A DNA stretch of 64,000 bases from Hyphomonadaceae bacterium BL14 (GCA_027627705.1 CP091242.1:2906503-2970502), one strand, 5' to 3'. Shown: positions 1 through 9,049, counted from the first letter of the stretch. The notes: generated by a model from the letters alone, not told the origin. Numbers and translations are program-made.

Positions 1-227
1 TGTAGAGGCGGCGCGATGACCCGCCTTGCCTGCTTGTCCAGCCTGTCGAGGATCCAGCCTGCCCGCTCGCGCACGGCCCGGTCGGCCTCCGAGGCGCTGG
101 CGCGGTGAGGCAGCACGACGCTCAGCCCGTCCGGACCCACTTTCAGCCCGATCGTGCGCCGGCGCGCGGAGCGGGCGAGAGTGTAGGCAAGCTCGCGCTC
201 GCCCAGACGAATCGTGCGGGTGATCAT
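1..227 (-). CDS. YgjP-like (DUF45/SprT-type) metallopeptidase, 5' part only
   Basis: This reading frame starts with ATG at 227 and runs off the left edge of the window after 75 codons, so only the N-terminus is visible. The stretch around residues 20-60 (SARRRTIGLKV, then LSVVLPHRAS and VRERAGWIL) matches the start of the YgjP-like family, in which an HxxxH zinc site lies further downstream. That catalytic part is outside the window, so the assignment rests on the N-terminal pattern alone. Family members are small predicted cytoplasmic zinc peptidases, often of unknown substrate. Codon use is like that of the neighbours. Confidence 0.6.
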   Translation of the reverse strand, partial: MITRTIRLGERELAYTLARSARRRTIGLKVGPDGLSVVLPHRASASEADRAVRERAGWILDRLDKQARRVIAPPL

Positions 228-276
228 GGTGCCAGACTAGCGTGCCTGCACGTGCCGCGCAGCCGGTTCGCGCCGG

Positions 277-1560
277 TCAGGGCGCGGTATGTATGTCCCC
301 GCGGGCCATCACGAAGCCGACCTGCCATACTGCCGAGATGTCTTCCAGCGGATCGGCGTCCAGCGCGATGATGTCAGCGGACAGGCCCGGTGCGATGCGG
401 CCGGTCTCATTCTCCAGTCCCAGATGGCGCGCCGCGGTAATGGTGGCCGTGCGCAGGGCCTCCATGGGCGTCAGGCCTGCTTCGACATAGAGCTCGAATT
501 CGCGGGCATTGTCGCCATGAGCCGAAACGCCGGAATCGGTCCCGAAGGCGATGGTCACGCCGCCGCGATGGGCCTGGCGCAGCATGTCCAGCATGCGCGG
601 GCCGACCTCCAGCGCCTTGGCGCGCTGAAACGGTGTCATCCAGCCAGCATCGGCCTGCTGCGTCACCCATTCGCCCGCCATCACGGTGGGGACCAGCACG
701 GCGTTGTTGCTGCGGAAAAGGCGGATGGACTCAGCGTCCAGGAAGGTTCCGTGCTCGATAGAGTGCCCGCCTGCCCGCAGGAAGGCATTGATTCCCGTCA
801 CGCCGTGGGCGTGGGCGGTGACGCGCCGGCCCATCATGGTGGCGGCTTCGACAATGGCGCGCAGCTCCTCTTCGAAGAATTGCACCTCCACGCCCGCGCC
901 GGTGGAGGACAGGACCCCGCCCGTGGCGGTGATCTTGATCATGTCCGCGCCTTCCTGGACAAGCTGGCGCACGGCGCGTGCGCAATCGGCCGCGCCATTG
1001 CAGGCATACGGGCTGCCGTAGGCGCGCATCACCTCCACGCTCCAGCCATTGATGTCGCCATGGCCGCCTGTGGGTGTCACTGCGCCGCCGGAAATCCGCA
1101 GGCGCGGGCCGGGGACCATGTTCTGGTTGATCGCCCTTTGCAGCGCGCGCACCGCCTCCATGTCCGCGCCCACATCCTGAACGGTGGTGAAGCCGGCCAA
1201 CAGCGTGCGCCGGGCGTACTCCGCACCCTGCAGCGCCCGGTCGGCGCTGGACTCGCTGAAGGTCGCCAGGCGCCGGTCAGGCCCCTGCTGGGAGGTGATG
1301 TGGACGTGGGAATCAATGAAACCCGGCAGCACCCAGCGTGTGGAGAGATCGATGATCTGCGCGCCCTCGCGCGTGATAAAGCCGTCCTCCACGGCCGTGA
1401 TGCGCCCGTCCTCCACGATGATGGAGGCGCTGGTGCGCGGGCGCGCATCGCCAGGGGCCGCGATCAGGGTTCCGGCATGGATGATGGTGACGGGCGTGTC
1501 GGCAGCCGATGGCGCGGCCAGCGCGCACAAAGCTGCCAGCGCAGCGAACAGACGGATCAT
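277..1560 (-). CDS. Secreted amidohydrolase family protein (imidazolonepropionase/Xaa-Pro dipeptidase-like)
   Basis: A 427-residue metal-dependent hydrolase of the amidohydrolase superfamily, exported by a signal peptide (hydrophobic residues 4-18, Ala-rich cleavage region near 20). Metal ligands follow the usual order: DSHVH near residue 85, the Lys of MIKITATGG as likely carbamylated ligand, VTAHAHG, SIEHGT, and the Asp of FGTDSG. This pattern fits the subgroup annotated as imidazolonepropionase-like or prolidase-like, which hydrolyses cyclic amides or acyl-amino acids in the periplasm. The ATG at 1560 was chosen because it is preceded by GGAGGG at good spacing and begins the signal peptide; a longer frame upstream adds 22 residues with no such features. 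The substrate cannot be told from sequence. Confidence 0.85.
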   Translation of the reverse strand: MIRLFAALAALCALAAPSAADTPVTIIHAGTLIAAPGDARPRTSASIIVEDGRITAVEDGFITREGAQIIDLSTRWVLPGFIDSHVHITSQQGPDRRLATFSESSADRALQGAEYARRTLLAGFTTVQDVGADMEAVRALQRAINQNMVPGPRLRISGGAVTPTGGHGDINGWSVEVMRAYGSPYACNGAADCARAVRQLVQEGADMIKITATGGVLSSTGAGVEVQFFEEELRAIVEAATMMGRRVTAHAHGVTGINAFLRAGGHSIEHGTFLDAESIRLFRSNNAVLVPTVMAGEWVTQQADAGWMTPFQRAKALEVGPRMLDMLRQAHRGGVTIAFGTDSGVSAHGDNAREFELYVEAGLTPMEALRTATITAARHLGLENETGRIAPGLSADIIALDADPLEDISAVWQVGFVMARGDIHTAP

Positions 1561-1633
1561 GAAACCCTCCCCGGTATCGTGTTGTGTTCTGACGCTTATC
1601 TCGCGCCAGCCCGGGCCGTGTGTCAAATCACGC

Positions 1634-2545
1634 CTACCTCAAAAACGGCAAGAGGCTCGCCTGATTGAGGATCGAGAAGGTGGCGGCCGAGACTTCCACA
1701 GCGGTCTGGGCTTGGGTCAGGCGCGTGGCGGCCTGGGCCATGTCGGCGTCTTCCAGATCAGCCAGCATGCGGGTGAGATAGTCGGAGCGCGCCGCGTGGC
1801 CACTTACGGACGCCTCCACCCTGGCCTGGCGGGCACCGTTTTCGCCCATCGCCTCGTTCACATGCTCGAAGGCGGCGATCACATTGGAGATTTCAGTCTG
1901 GATGAAGGCCTGCTGGGCGGCCGTCATGGGGCCGTCAAACGGCCCGTTCGGGCCATCATTGAAGTCCGCCAGCCGGCGGAACACGCCCATGAGATCGTCG
2001 GCGACTTCCGAAGCGGTGGCGTTCACGTCAACGGCCATGTTGTCGTCGATCTGGGTGCTCTGGCGGCGCTCGGCATTGTCGAAAGCGTCCATGGGGTCGC
2101 CCAGTGCCTGGAGCTGACCGATTGTGGACACGGTCATGGGCTGGGTGTCGGTGCGCACGCCGGCGAAGACGTAGGAGCCGTTGAACCGTGTATTCAGGGC
2201 AATCACCGCCCGGTCGAAGGATTCCTGGACCTTGTTCATCAGGAAGGTGCCGTCAGACGTGGTCAGTGTCTCGCGCAGGTCCGACACCGAGTCGGACAGC
2301 TCGCGATAGGCTAGGTCCTGAACATCGAGCCGGTTGGCCAGGCGCGTATTGGCGCTGACATATTGCTCGACGCGCACCTGGGCGGAGCGCGCTGACATGA
2401 TGGCTTCGGCGCTATTGCCATAACCTTTGAGGTCCGGCGCTTTGCGCCCGGTGGAAAGCTGCTCGCGCGCGTCGAACGCCTCGCGCTGGGCGCGCATGAG
2501 GTCCATGAGCGCGGACTGGGAGGCGGCTTGAGTTGAAATGCGCAT
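1634..2545 (-). CDS. flgL: Flagellar hook-associated protein 3 (FlgL)
   Basis: A 303-residue hook-filament junction protein of the flagellin superfamily. The N-terminus MRISTQAASQSALMDLMRAQ and the C-terminus ending NQASLLPFLR are the paired D0/D1 helices typical of FlgL and flagellins; the middle is short. FlgL forms the ring between FlgK and the filament outside the cell and is secreted by the flagellar type III system, so no Sec signal is expected or seen. The gene lies 11 bases after flgK in the same direction, giving a flgK-flgL operon that probably reads from the sigma-54 type promoter at 4880-4894. Confidence 0.93.
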   Translation of the reverse strand: MRISTQAASQSALMDLMRAQREAFDAREQLSTGRKAPDLKGYGNSAEAIMSARSAQVRVEQYVSANTRLANRLDVQDLAYRELSDSVSDLRETLTTSDGTFLMNKVQESFDRAVIALNTRFNGSYVFAGVRTDTQPMTVSTIGQLQALGDPMDAFDNAERRQSTQIDDNMAVDVNATASEVADDLMGVFRRLADFNDGPNGPFDGPMTAAQQAFIQTEISNVIAAFEHVNEAMGENGARQARVEASVSGHAARSDYLTRMLADLEDADMAQAATRLTQAQTAVEVSAATFSILNQASLLPFLR

Positions 2546-2556
2546 GGTGCGGTCCT

Positions 2557-4683
2557 CTAGACCATGTTGAGCAGGGTATCGGTCATTTCCTTGGACGCCT
2601 GCATCAGGCGTGCTGCGGCGTTGTAGGCTTGCTGGTAGAGCGTCATGCGGGCGAGCTCCTCGTCGAGATTGACGCCCTCCACATCCGAGCGCTTGGCATT
2701 GGCGGCCTGTTTGACCGCGGCTGCGGCGGTCTCATTGCGATCAGCGCGCGCGGCGCGGGCACCCACATCGCCGGCCAGGCGTGCCGCGTATTCCACCGGG
2801 CTGGCCATGCCGCCGACCAGTCCTCCGGCACCGGCATAACGGCGCTTCTCGGTAAGGGCGTTGAACAAGGCCTGCCCGCCGCGGCTGTCGCCCTGGCTGA
2901 GCACCAGATCGCCGGGCACCGTGCCTGCATCAAGGTCCAGCCTGGCGAAGGCGAGCCGTGAGGAATCCGAGCGCACAGCCGGATCGACCGAGAAGCTTTC
3001 AGACCGGGTCATGCGTGCCGCATCACCAAGACCGAACAGCTGGGAAAAGGACAGCCCCGTTGTGGTGCGCTGGGTGGAATCGCGCGTCAGATCAATCGTG
3101 AAATTCTGATAGCCCGGCGCGGCCTGGAAGTTCAGGCGGCCATCACCGTCCAGGCTGAACTGGCCATACTGGCCAAGGCCGGTGGCGGGATTGTTCAGGG
3201 CATTGATCTGGTCCTGGACACTGGTGCCCGCGACCGGAACCGTGACCTGAGCCGCGCGCCGGCCGTCCGGCGTCAGTATGGAAAAGCCCAGCTCCCCACC
3301 GGGTGCCAGGCCATGCGCGCTGGTCGCCGTAAGGCCGGTCTCGAAGAAGCCGGGCCGGGGCGAGTCAATCAGATCATTGAGCCCGAAGAAATGCGACAGG
3401 CCCCGCCCGCCAATAGAGGCGGGATCGGCTGCATTCTGGAATGCCGCGACTCCGTGAGCGGGATCTCCAGCGGTCAGGGTCAGGCGTCCGCCGGCAAAGC
3501 TGGCTGTCGCATTTCCGCCAAAGGCGGTGTTCAGCGCGGCGACAAAATCGCCCACGCTGGCAGCGGGCGTACCGTTGACGGTGAAGCCGGTGGCTGTCAC
3601 GCCGACGCTGACGCGCTGGACCAGTGCGCCATCGCCGGTGACCACAGCCAGCTCGGCCTGTCCGGACCCGGTCACGACATCGCTGGCGAGCAGCCCGGTA
3701 TTGCGCCCTTCGAGCGTGTTGGGCGGCGGATAGGCAGCAGAATCATTGTGGGCGGCGTTCAGCGCATCAGCAGCACCGGCGGTCATTTCGGCCAGCGCCC
3801 CGGCGATGGACGGCAGCTCCGTGTCGCGCAGATCCATCAGCCCGCGCAATTCACCCGACCGGATAGACGGCGTGATGTCGGATATGGCACCGGAAGTCGA
3901 CACCTGGGCGGTGATGCGCCCGTACTCCACACCATAGGCACCTGTCCCGGCGGGCGTGTATTCCAGCACGAGACGGGCATTGTCGATCAGCCCGACCCCG
4001 TCCTGGGTGCGCACGAACAGGCGTCCGTCCGGCTGACGCTCGCCGCGCACATCCATCAGAACCGATAACTCATCCATCAGTTCGGACTGCCGGTTCAGCG
4101 TGCCGGTAACGTCGGAGGCGTTGGCGGTCAGTGTCTGGGCCTGGGCGTTCAGGGCTTCCAGTTCGCGCAGAATCTCGTTGGCCCGATTCACGCCGGTCCC
4201 GATCCGCTGGTCGGACTCGTCACGCATCACGCGGACCTCGGCCGACAGGCGTGACGCCTCGTCGAAGAAACTCTGCAGATCAGATGCCGCGCTGAGGCGC
4301 GACACCCGGTCGGCACTGTCAGCGGCGGCAGCACCCAGCGAGGCCATGATCTGGTTCATCCGCCCGAACAGCGAGCCGGCATCATCCGTGGCACCAAATT
4401 GCGATTGCAGCCGGTCGAGGGCACCGGCGATCGCCTTGGATGCCGCTGCATCGGACGAAGCGCGCATGGCGGCGCTGGTCAGATAGATGTCGGATACCCG
4501 GTTGATTCCCTCGACCGTGACGCCTGCACCCATGCCTGCGGAGCTGCGCGAGGTCTGCAACAGTTCGGAGCGCGCATAGCCCGGCGTGTTGACGTTGGCG
4601 ACATTGTTCGAAGCGGTGCGCATGCCCAGCTGCGCAGCCTGCAGGCCGCTGAGCGCGCTGCCGATGATCCCGTTGAGCGACAT
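2557..4683 (-). CDS. flgK: Flagellar hook-associated protein 1 (FlgK)
   Basis: A 708-residue hook-associated protein. The N-terminus (SLNGIIGSALSGLQAAQLGM then ASNNVANVNTPGYAR) is the flagellar rod/hook protein signature, and the C-terminus (VNLDEELARMTLYQQAYNA, then ASKEMTDTLLNMV) is the matching helix. The ATG at 4683 is used because GGAGCG lies just upstream; a TTG one codon earlier would add only one Met. FlgK is the first junction protein between hook and filament. It heads an operon with flgL and is divergent from fliK. Confidence 0.94.
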   Translation of the reverse strand: MSLNGIIGSALSGLQAAQLGMRTASNNVANVNTPGYARSELLQTSRSSAGMGAGVTVEGINRVSDIYLTSAAMRASSDAAASKAIAGALDRLQSQFGATDDAGSLFGRMNQIMASLGAAAADSADRVSRLSAASDLQSFFDEASRLSAEVRVMRDESDQRIGTGVNRANEILRELEALNAQAQTLTANASDVTGTLNRQSELMDELSVLMDVRGERQPDGRLFVRTQDGVGLIDNARLVLEYTPAGTGAYGVEYGRITAQVSTSGAISDITPSIRSGELRGLMDLRDTELPSIAGALAEMTAGAADALNAAHNDSAAYPPPNTLEGRNTGLLASDVVTGSGQAELAVVTGDGALVQRVSVGVTATGFTVNGTPAASVGDFVAALNTAFGGNATASFAGGRLTLTAGDPAHGVAAFQNAADPASIGGRGLSHFFGLNDLIDSPRPGFFETGLTATSAHGLAPGGELGFSILTPDGRRAAQVTVPVAGTSVQDQINALNNPATGLGQYGQFSLDGDGRLNFQAAPGYQNFTIDLTRDSTQRTTTGLSFSQLFGLGDAARMTRSESFSVDPAVRSDSSRLAFARLDLDAGTVPGDLVLSQGDSRGGQALFNALTEKRRYAGAGGLVGGMASPVEYAARLAGDVGARAARADRNETAAAAVKQAANAKRSDVEGVNLDEELARMTLYQQAYNAAARLMQASKEMTDTLLNMV

Positions 4684-4879
4684 CAATACGCTCCTTCAGC
4701 TGTGCCGGTGAACAGGGCGTGTTTTGCCGGGTCAGCGGCAAGACCTGCCGGGTCCGGCATGCATGCGCGCTCATGCCCCGAACCAGCCGTGTCCATCCAA
4801 GATACTGTTTCTATAACCTTATTTTTCATGATCCTGCTCGTTCGGGCGGAATCTGTGCGCCGGTGTGTCTGTCTACAGC

Positions 4880-4894
4880 GCAAGCCCCGGGCCA
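4880..4894 (-). promoter_or_regulatory. Sigma-54 (RpoN) type promoter for flgK-flgL
   Basis: On the minus strand the sequence reads TGGCCCGGGGCTTGC, with GG and GC separated by exactly 10 bases as in the TGGCAC-N5-TTGC consensus. It would start transcription near 4868 and leave a leader of about 185 bases before flgK. The long leader lowers confidence. Confidence 0.5.
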
Positions 4895-4987
4895 AAGCGC
4901 CAGGGGGCGTCAGGGCGGCAGGAATCGTCCCGGTGGACCCGTCAGAATTTGCCGGGCGGCACCAGGCGGCAGAGGTGGCGCTCGCAC

Positions 4988-5000
4988 TAACTAATTGAAT
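4988..5000 (-). promoter_or_regulatory. IHF-like binding site
   Basis: The minus strand reads ATTCAATTAGTTA, one mismatch from the WATCAANNNNTTR consensus, in an AT-rich patch that stands out from the GC-rich surroundings. It sits between the two -24/-12 promoters, where IHF bending is known to assist flagellar sigma-54 promoters in Caulobacter. Confidence 0.4.
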
Positions 5001-5028
5001 TTATTATTTTGCCGGTCCGAATATCGGC

Positions 5029-5045
5029 TGGCGCGCAGCTTGCTT
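5029..5045 (+). promoter_or_regulatory. Sigma-54 (RpoN) type promoter for fliK-flgD-flgE
   Basis: TGGCGCGCAGCTTGCTT has the invariant GG and GC 10 bases apart and a TTGCT -12 box. It lies about 108 bases before the fliK start. FlbD, encoded downstream in this island, is the expected activator by analogy with Caulobacter. Confidence 0.65.
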
Positions 5046-5136
5046 GTGTGGGCTGGTCGGCCTGCGCCCAAAGTGCGCGGGCTTTGTAGTTCGCGGCAAA
5101 ATGCGGCGCATCCCATGAACATCAGGGTTTGTCCCC

Positions 5137-6864
5137 ATGCCGCTTGCGGCCGTCATTCATTCGAGCCCGGCACCGGGCACCGCCGCGGTCCGCACGGGCA
5201 GCGCCGGCGCGCCTGACGGTGCGGGCGCGGCCGCGGCGTTCGATGCACTGCTGGGCAATGTTGTGCCGGCGGATGAGCGTGCTGCCGGCGGCGTGCGTAT
5301 GCCCCGGGGCGAGGCGGCACCGGGTGGCGAGGGGAGCCAGAGCGAGGGCGCGCCCTTCACGGCGCAGCAGGACGTGCACCTCGGTGCCGGGCTGGTCACC
5401 ATGGACAGGGTGTCCGAAGAGGGCCTAGAGCAGGTTTCGGTGCCGCTGCATGAGCGGGAGCAAGGTCCGGCGGCCACCAGCGAGGACATGGCAGCCGAGG
5501 CTAAGCCGGACGCTGTCCAGACTGTCACAGCGCCCGGACCGGCGCCGTCCGGGACCGCGGATGGCGAGGCGGCGCAGATGGATGCCGGGCGCGCTGCGGG
5601 CGTGCGTGACCGGGGCGCTGAAGATGCCGCTCAAAAGCCGGTCGATGCAGCTGGCCTGACCGGGATACCGGACGCGCAACAGGTCGAAACACTCGAAACG
5701 AAATCGATACCGGCCGTGCACAAGGCCGAGGCAGCCGAAACAGCTGCCATCCCGGATGCCGAACTCGTCAAGACACCCGAAGCGACGGCGATGCCGGACG
5801 TGGATACTGCCGAGACACCGGACGTGACGGCGATGCCGGAGGCGCAGGACGCCGCCGTGACTGATGGCGCTGATCTGCCACCGGCTGGCGGAGAGGGCAG
5901 GGCTGAGGCGCTGGCACCCGCCAGGGATGAGGCTGTACCACCCGCGCAAGCGGTTGATTTGCCGCCTCAGCCGGACGGCAATCCAGCGACTGGCTCTGCA
6001 ACCGCCATTGAACCCGAGACGGTCCCTCAGCCTGCCTCGCCCGCGCAAGCGCCGGCTGCTGAACTGGTTTCAAACGCGGCATCGGTCCGCCGCGAGAGCG
6101 AGCCGCGCCGCGCCGTCCAGGGCGGCGATGCCGGCAAAGCAGGCGATGAGCCGGCCAAGCCGGCTCAATCCGGTGCCAAGGTTCAGGAGCCGGCCGCCGC
6201 CCCGCCGGCGGCCCCGGCCAAGACCGGCGCACCGGACCTGCCCCTGCCGCTGCGCAGCGCGGACGCTTTCCAGGCGCTCTTGCAAGCCCAGACCCGGCCT
6301 TCCGCCGAGGCCGCAGCACCGCGCGCCGGTGAATTGTCCCTCGACCCGACCGGCGACACCGGCCTGCGCAGTTCGTCCGACCGCGCTGCAGAATTCCTGC
6401 GCACCTCTGGACCGACGCCGCCGGGGGCCACGCCACGTTTTGCACCTCAGACCGTCCAGACCCTGGCTGCCCAGATCGTGCGCCGCCAGACCGAGGGCGG
6501 GCGGGTGTTCGATATCCGGCTTGACCCGCCCGAGCTGGGCCGGGTCGGTGTGCGCCTTGAGATGGGCAAGGATCAGATGGTCAAGGCCATGCTGAGCGCC
6601 GAGCGGCCCGACACGCTGCAGGAGCTCCAGCGTACAGCGCGTGAACTGGAGCGCGCGCTGGCCGACGCCGGGCTGAATCTGGCCGAGAACGGCCTGTCTT
6701 TCTCCCTCGGCGGCGAGCGTGGCGAGCGCGATGCGCAAGGGTTTGATGCGCCGCGCAGCGCGCGCAGCGTTGTCGAGATTGACGTGGCGCGTCCCGGTGC
6801 GCCGCTGACCGCGCTGTACGGTTTCGCCCTGGCCCGCGCCGCGGGTCTGGACATTCAGGCATGA
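5137..6864 (+). CDS. fliK: Flagellar hook-length control protein (FliK)
   Basis: A 575-residue protein with a long, Ala/Pro/Glu-rich, presumably disordered N-terminal part (about residues 1-440) and a C-terminal hook-length control domain (about 445-545) recognised by the segment FDIRLDPPELGRVGVRLEM. In other bacteria the N-terminal part acts as a molecular ruler and the C-terminal domain switches the export gate from hook to filament substrates. Residues 174-243 consist of five tandem 14-residue repeats (separate entry). It heads a fliK-flgD-flgE operon, 21 bases before flgD. The start at 5137 has only a weak ribosome site, so it could lie a little elsewhere. Confidence 0.88.
   Translation: MPLAAVIHSSPAPGTAAVRTGSAGAPDGAGAAAAFDALLGNVVPADERAAGGVRMPRGEAAPGGEGSQSEGAPFTAQQDVHLGAGLVTMDRVSEEGLEQVSVPLHEREQGPAATSEDMAAEAKPDAVQTVTAPGPAPSGTADGEAAQMDAGRAAGVRDRGAEDAAQKPVDAAGLTGIPDAQQVETLETKSIPAVHKAEAAETAAIPDAELVKTPEATAMPDVDTAETPDVTAMPEAQDAAVTDGADLPPAGGEGRAEALAPARDEAVPPAQAVDLPPQPDGNPATGSATAIEPETVPQPASPAQAPAAELVSNAASVRRESEPRRAVQGGDAGKAGDEPAKPAQSGAKVQEPAAAPPAAPAKTGAPDLPLPLRSADAFQALLQAQTRPSAEAAAPRAGELSLDPTGDTGLRSSSDRAAEFLRTSGPTPPGATPRFAPQTVQTLAAQIVRRQTEGGRVFDIRLDPPELGRVGVRLEMGKDQMVKAMLSAERPDTLQELQRTARELERALADAGLNLAENGLSFSLGGERGERDAQGFDAPRSARSVVEIDVARPGAPLTALYGFALARAAGLDIQA
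5656..5865 (+). repeat. Five tandem 42-bp repeats in fliK coding for 14-residue units
   Basis: Translated, this stretch divides into LTGIPDAQQVETLE, TKSIPAVHKAEAAE, TAAIPDAELVKTPE, ATAMPDVDTAETPD and VTAMPEAQDAAVTD. Each unit has an Ile/Met-Pro pair at positions 4-5 and acidic residues at the end. The units are diverged, so the repeat is clearer in protein than in DNA. Confidence 0.75.
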
Positions 6865-6885
6865 CACTCGTGAGGACTCTTCGCC

Positions 6886-7566
6886 ATGACGCTTGATCTC
6901 AACCCGATCGGCCAGATCCTGCCCGGCATGAACGGGGCGTCTGACAGCGGTCTGGCCGCTGGCAATCTGGCGGACAATTTCGACACGTTTCTGCGCTTGC
7001 TGACCCAGCAGCTGCAGAACCAGGATCCGCTCAACCCGATGGATTCACAGGAATTCGTCAACCAGCTGGTTCAATTCTCTTCGGTGGAACAGCAGATTGC
7101 ACAGACCCGTTCGCTTGATGCCTTGCTGGCCATGCAGAGCGCCAGCGCCGTGATGTCGGCCTCGGGTTATGTCGGACGCGACGTGACTCTGGCGACCGAT
7201 ACGGCGGAGCTGGCCGGGAATGAAGCACGCTGGAGCTACAGCCTGGATCGCAACGCCCAGGGCGCTGACCTGGTGGTCAGCGACCGCAACGGGCGCGTGG
7301 TGGCGACCCTGCCCGGCGAGACCGGGGCGGGCAGCCATGAACTGCTCTGGAACGGCAAGGATATGGCCGGCAATACGCTGGCGCCGGGCCTCTACAAGCT
7401 GGAAGTCGTGGCGCGTGACGCACAAGGCGAACGTATTACGTCGTCGGTGCGCGTGTCCGGCCGGGTGACCGGTGTGGACCTGTCCGGCCCCGAAGTTCGT
7501 GTTGAACTGGGTGCGGTGAGCGCGCCCTTCGCCAATGTCATCGCCGTGCGTGAGGCGCGCGGCTGA
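6886..7566 (+). CDS. flgD: Flagellar hook-capping protein (FlgD)
   Basis: A 226-residue hook scaffolding protein. The conserved N-terminal block is clear: FDTFLRLLTQQLQNQDPLNP, then SQEFVNQLVQFSSVEQQ, followed by the FlgD Tudor-like and FLG-Ig-like domains (LLWNGKDMAGNTLAPGLYKL). FlgD caps the growing hook and is released when the hook is finished. It lies between fliK and flgE in one operon. Confidence 0.93.
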   Translation: MTLDLNPIGQILPGMNGASDSGLAAGNLADNFDTFLRLLTQQLQNQDPLNPMDSQEFVNQLVQFSSVEQQIAQTRSLDALLAMQSASAVMSASGYVGRDVTLATDTAELAGNEARWSYSLDRNAQGADLVVSDRNGRVVATLPGETGAGSHELLWNGKDMAGNTLAPGLYKLEVVARDAQGERITSSVRVSGRVTGVDLSGPEVRVELGAVSAPFANVIAVREARG

Positions 7567-7574
7567 TCATAACC

Positions 7575-7625
7575 GGGCGCCTGAAGGTGCCCTGACAAAA
7601 CACTTGGAGCCGGGGCAAAAGCCCC
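7575..7625 (+). other. Two hairpins in the flgD-flgE gap
   Basis: GGGCGCC-TGAA-GGTGCCC (7575-7592) and GGGGC-AAAA-GCCCC (7612-7625) can form stems in the 91-base gap before flgE. There is no U tract, so they are more likely RNA-processing or stability elements than terminators. Confidence 0.35.
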
Positions 7626-7657
7626 CGCATCCGGGCAGGACGTGGGAGACTGAAAGC

Positions 7658-9049
7658 ATGTCTATCAACTCGGCTATGATTACGGGGGCGTCGGGCCTGC
7701 TCGCCAATTCTTCGGCGCTGGCGGCGATCTCCGACAACATCGCGAACGTGAACACCACCGGCTACAAGCGGGTGGCCACCATCTTCACGCCCAACTACAA
7801 GATCGGCGGCGGCGGAGACGCGCGCTATGCTTCTGCCGGCGTTACCTCCAATTCGCGCCTTGATATCAATTCAGCGGGAATTCTCAATCCGAGCTCCTCG
7901 CCAACGGATCTGGCCATTGACGGCAACGGCTTCTTCGTCGTGCGTCCGGTCGCGACGTCCAATACCGGCACGGACTCCGTGCTGTTCACCCGGTCAGGCG
8001 CGTTCCAGACCGACAGCTCGGGCTTCCTGCGCAATGATGCCGGCATGTATTTGTATGCCTGGCCGGTGTCGGCGGACGGGACGGTGAACCAGAACCCGTC
8101 CAATCTCGACCAGCTTGAGGCGATCAACCTGTCCAATATCGGCGGTGCGGCGGAGGCAACCTCGTCTATCCGCATCAATGCCAACCTGCAGGCCAGCCAG
8201 GCGGTTTCGCCTGCCGCAGCGACATATGACGCGGCCGACCCGGCCTTCAACATGGCCTCGGGTACCGTCACGCCGGACTTCCAGCGCACGATCCAGGTGT
8301 TTGACAGCCAGGGCGGGGTGCGTTCGATCACTCTGTCCCTGCTCAAATCGCCCACTGCCAACCAGTGGTTCACGGAGTTGCATGTTGAGCCGGCCGCGGA
8401 CGTCAGCACCGGGGCGGGTCTCAATAACGGTCAGGTCGCCACCGGAATCGTGGCGTTCGATACCAATGGCCAGATCAATCCGGGTGCCTCGACCCTGCCC
8501 ACGTCGCTCAACTTCCTGGCTTCGGACTTCGCCGGCGTTCTGGGTGCCAATCAGGTCCAGTGGGCCGCGGCGACAGGCGTGGGTGCCCAGACGGTCAGTC
8601 TGGATCTGGGCACGGCGGGCGCGCCGGGCGGCATCACCCAGTTCGACAGCCCGTCGACGCTGAATTCCACCACAGTGGACGGGGCGATCTTCGGGTCGTT
8701 CGCCGGGGTGGAAGTGAGCCCGGACGGGTTCGTTTCAGCGCGCTTCTCCAACGGTGTTGTGCGCCAGATCTATCAGGTCCCGGTTGCAACTGTGGCCAAT
8801 CCCAACGGCATGGCCAGTGTGGGCGGGGCCTCGTTCCAGGTGACCGAAAACTCCGGTGCCTTCACGATGAACGCCCCTGGGCGCGGTGCCTCAGGCACGA
8901 TCGCGTCCAATTCGGTGGAGAACTCCAATGTCGATATCGCCACCGAGTTTTCCCAGTTGATCATTACCCAGCGGGCCTATTCGGCCTCCTCGCGCATCAT
9001 CACCACGGCAGACGAAATGCTCGCTGAAGCCATCCAGATGAAGCGCTAG
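7658..9049 (+). CDS. flgE: Flagellar hook protein (FlgE)
   Basis: A 463-residue hook subunit. The N-terminus MSINSAMITGASGLLANSSA followed by SDNIANVNTTGYKR is the rod/hook family signature, and the C-terminus (SNVDIATEFSQLIITQRAYS then TADEMLAEAIQMKR) matches the FlgE end. A longer upstream frame exists but the ATG at 7658 follows GGGAGA and fits the family start. It is the last gene of the fliK-flgD-flgE operon and is followed by a strong terminator. Confidence 0.95.
   Translation: MSINSAMITGASGLLANSSALAAISDNIANVNTTGYKRVATIFTPNYKIGGGGDARYASAGVTSNSRLDINSAGILNPSSSPTDLAIDGNGFFVVRPVATSNTGTDSVLFTRSGAFQTDSSGFLRNDAGMYLYAWPVSADGTVNQNPSNLDQLEAINLSNIGGAAEATSSIRINANLQASQAVSPAAATYDAADPAFNMASGTVTPDFQRTIQVFDSQGGVRSITLSLLKSPTANQWFTELHVEPAADVSTGAGLNNGQVATGIVAFDTNGQINPGASTLPTSLNFLASDFAGVLGANQVQWAAATGVGAQTVSLDLGTAGAPGGITQFDSPSTLNSTTVDGAIFGSFAGVEVSPDGFVSARFSNGVVRQIYQVPVATVANPNGMASVGGASFQVTENSGAFTMNAPGRGASGTIASNSVENSNVDIATEFSQLIITQRAYSASSRIITTADEMLAEAIQMKR

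Larger units (their letters stand above)
4684..5136. other. Divergent flagellar promoter region (453 bp, no gene)
   Basis: No convincing coding frame is present; open frames here lack ribosome sites and family features. The region carries a leftward and a rightward -24/-12 element and an AT-rich patch with an IHF-like motif, each listed separately. It therefore acts as the shared control region for flgK-flgL and fliK-flgD-flgE. Confidence 0.7.

Noticed and set aside
289..1668. Long open frame on the plus strand opposite the amidohydrolase
   Set aside because: It is antisense to a gene with clear metal-binding motifs, is rich in Gly/His/Arg and has no family pattern; a GC-skew shadow.
4719..5216. 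Small open frames in the flgK-fliK gap
   Set aside because: They overlap the -24/-12 promoters, lack ribosome sites and give basic, low-complexity products.
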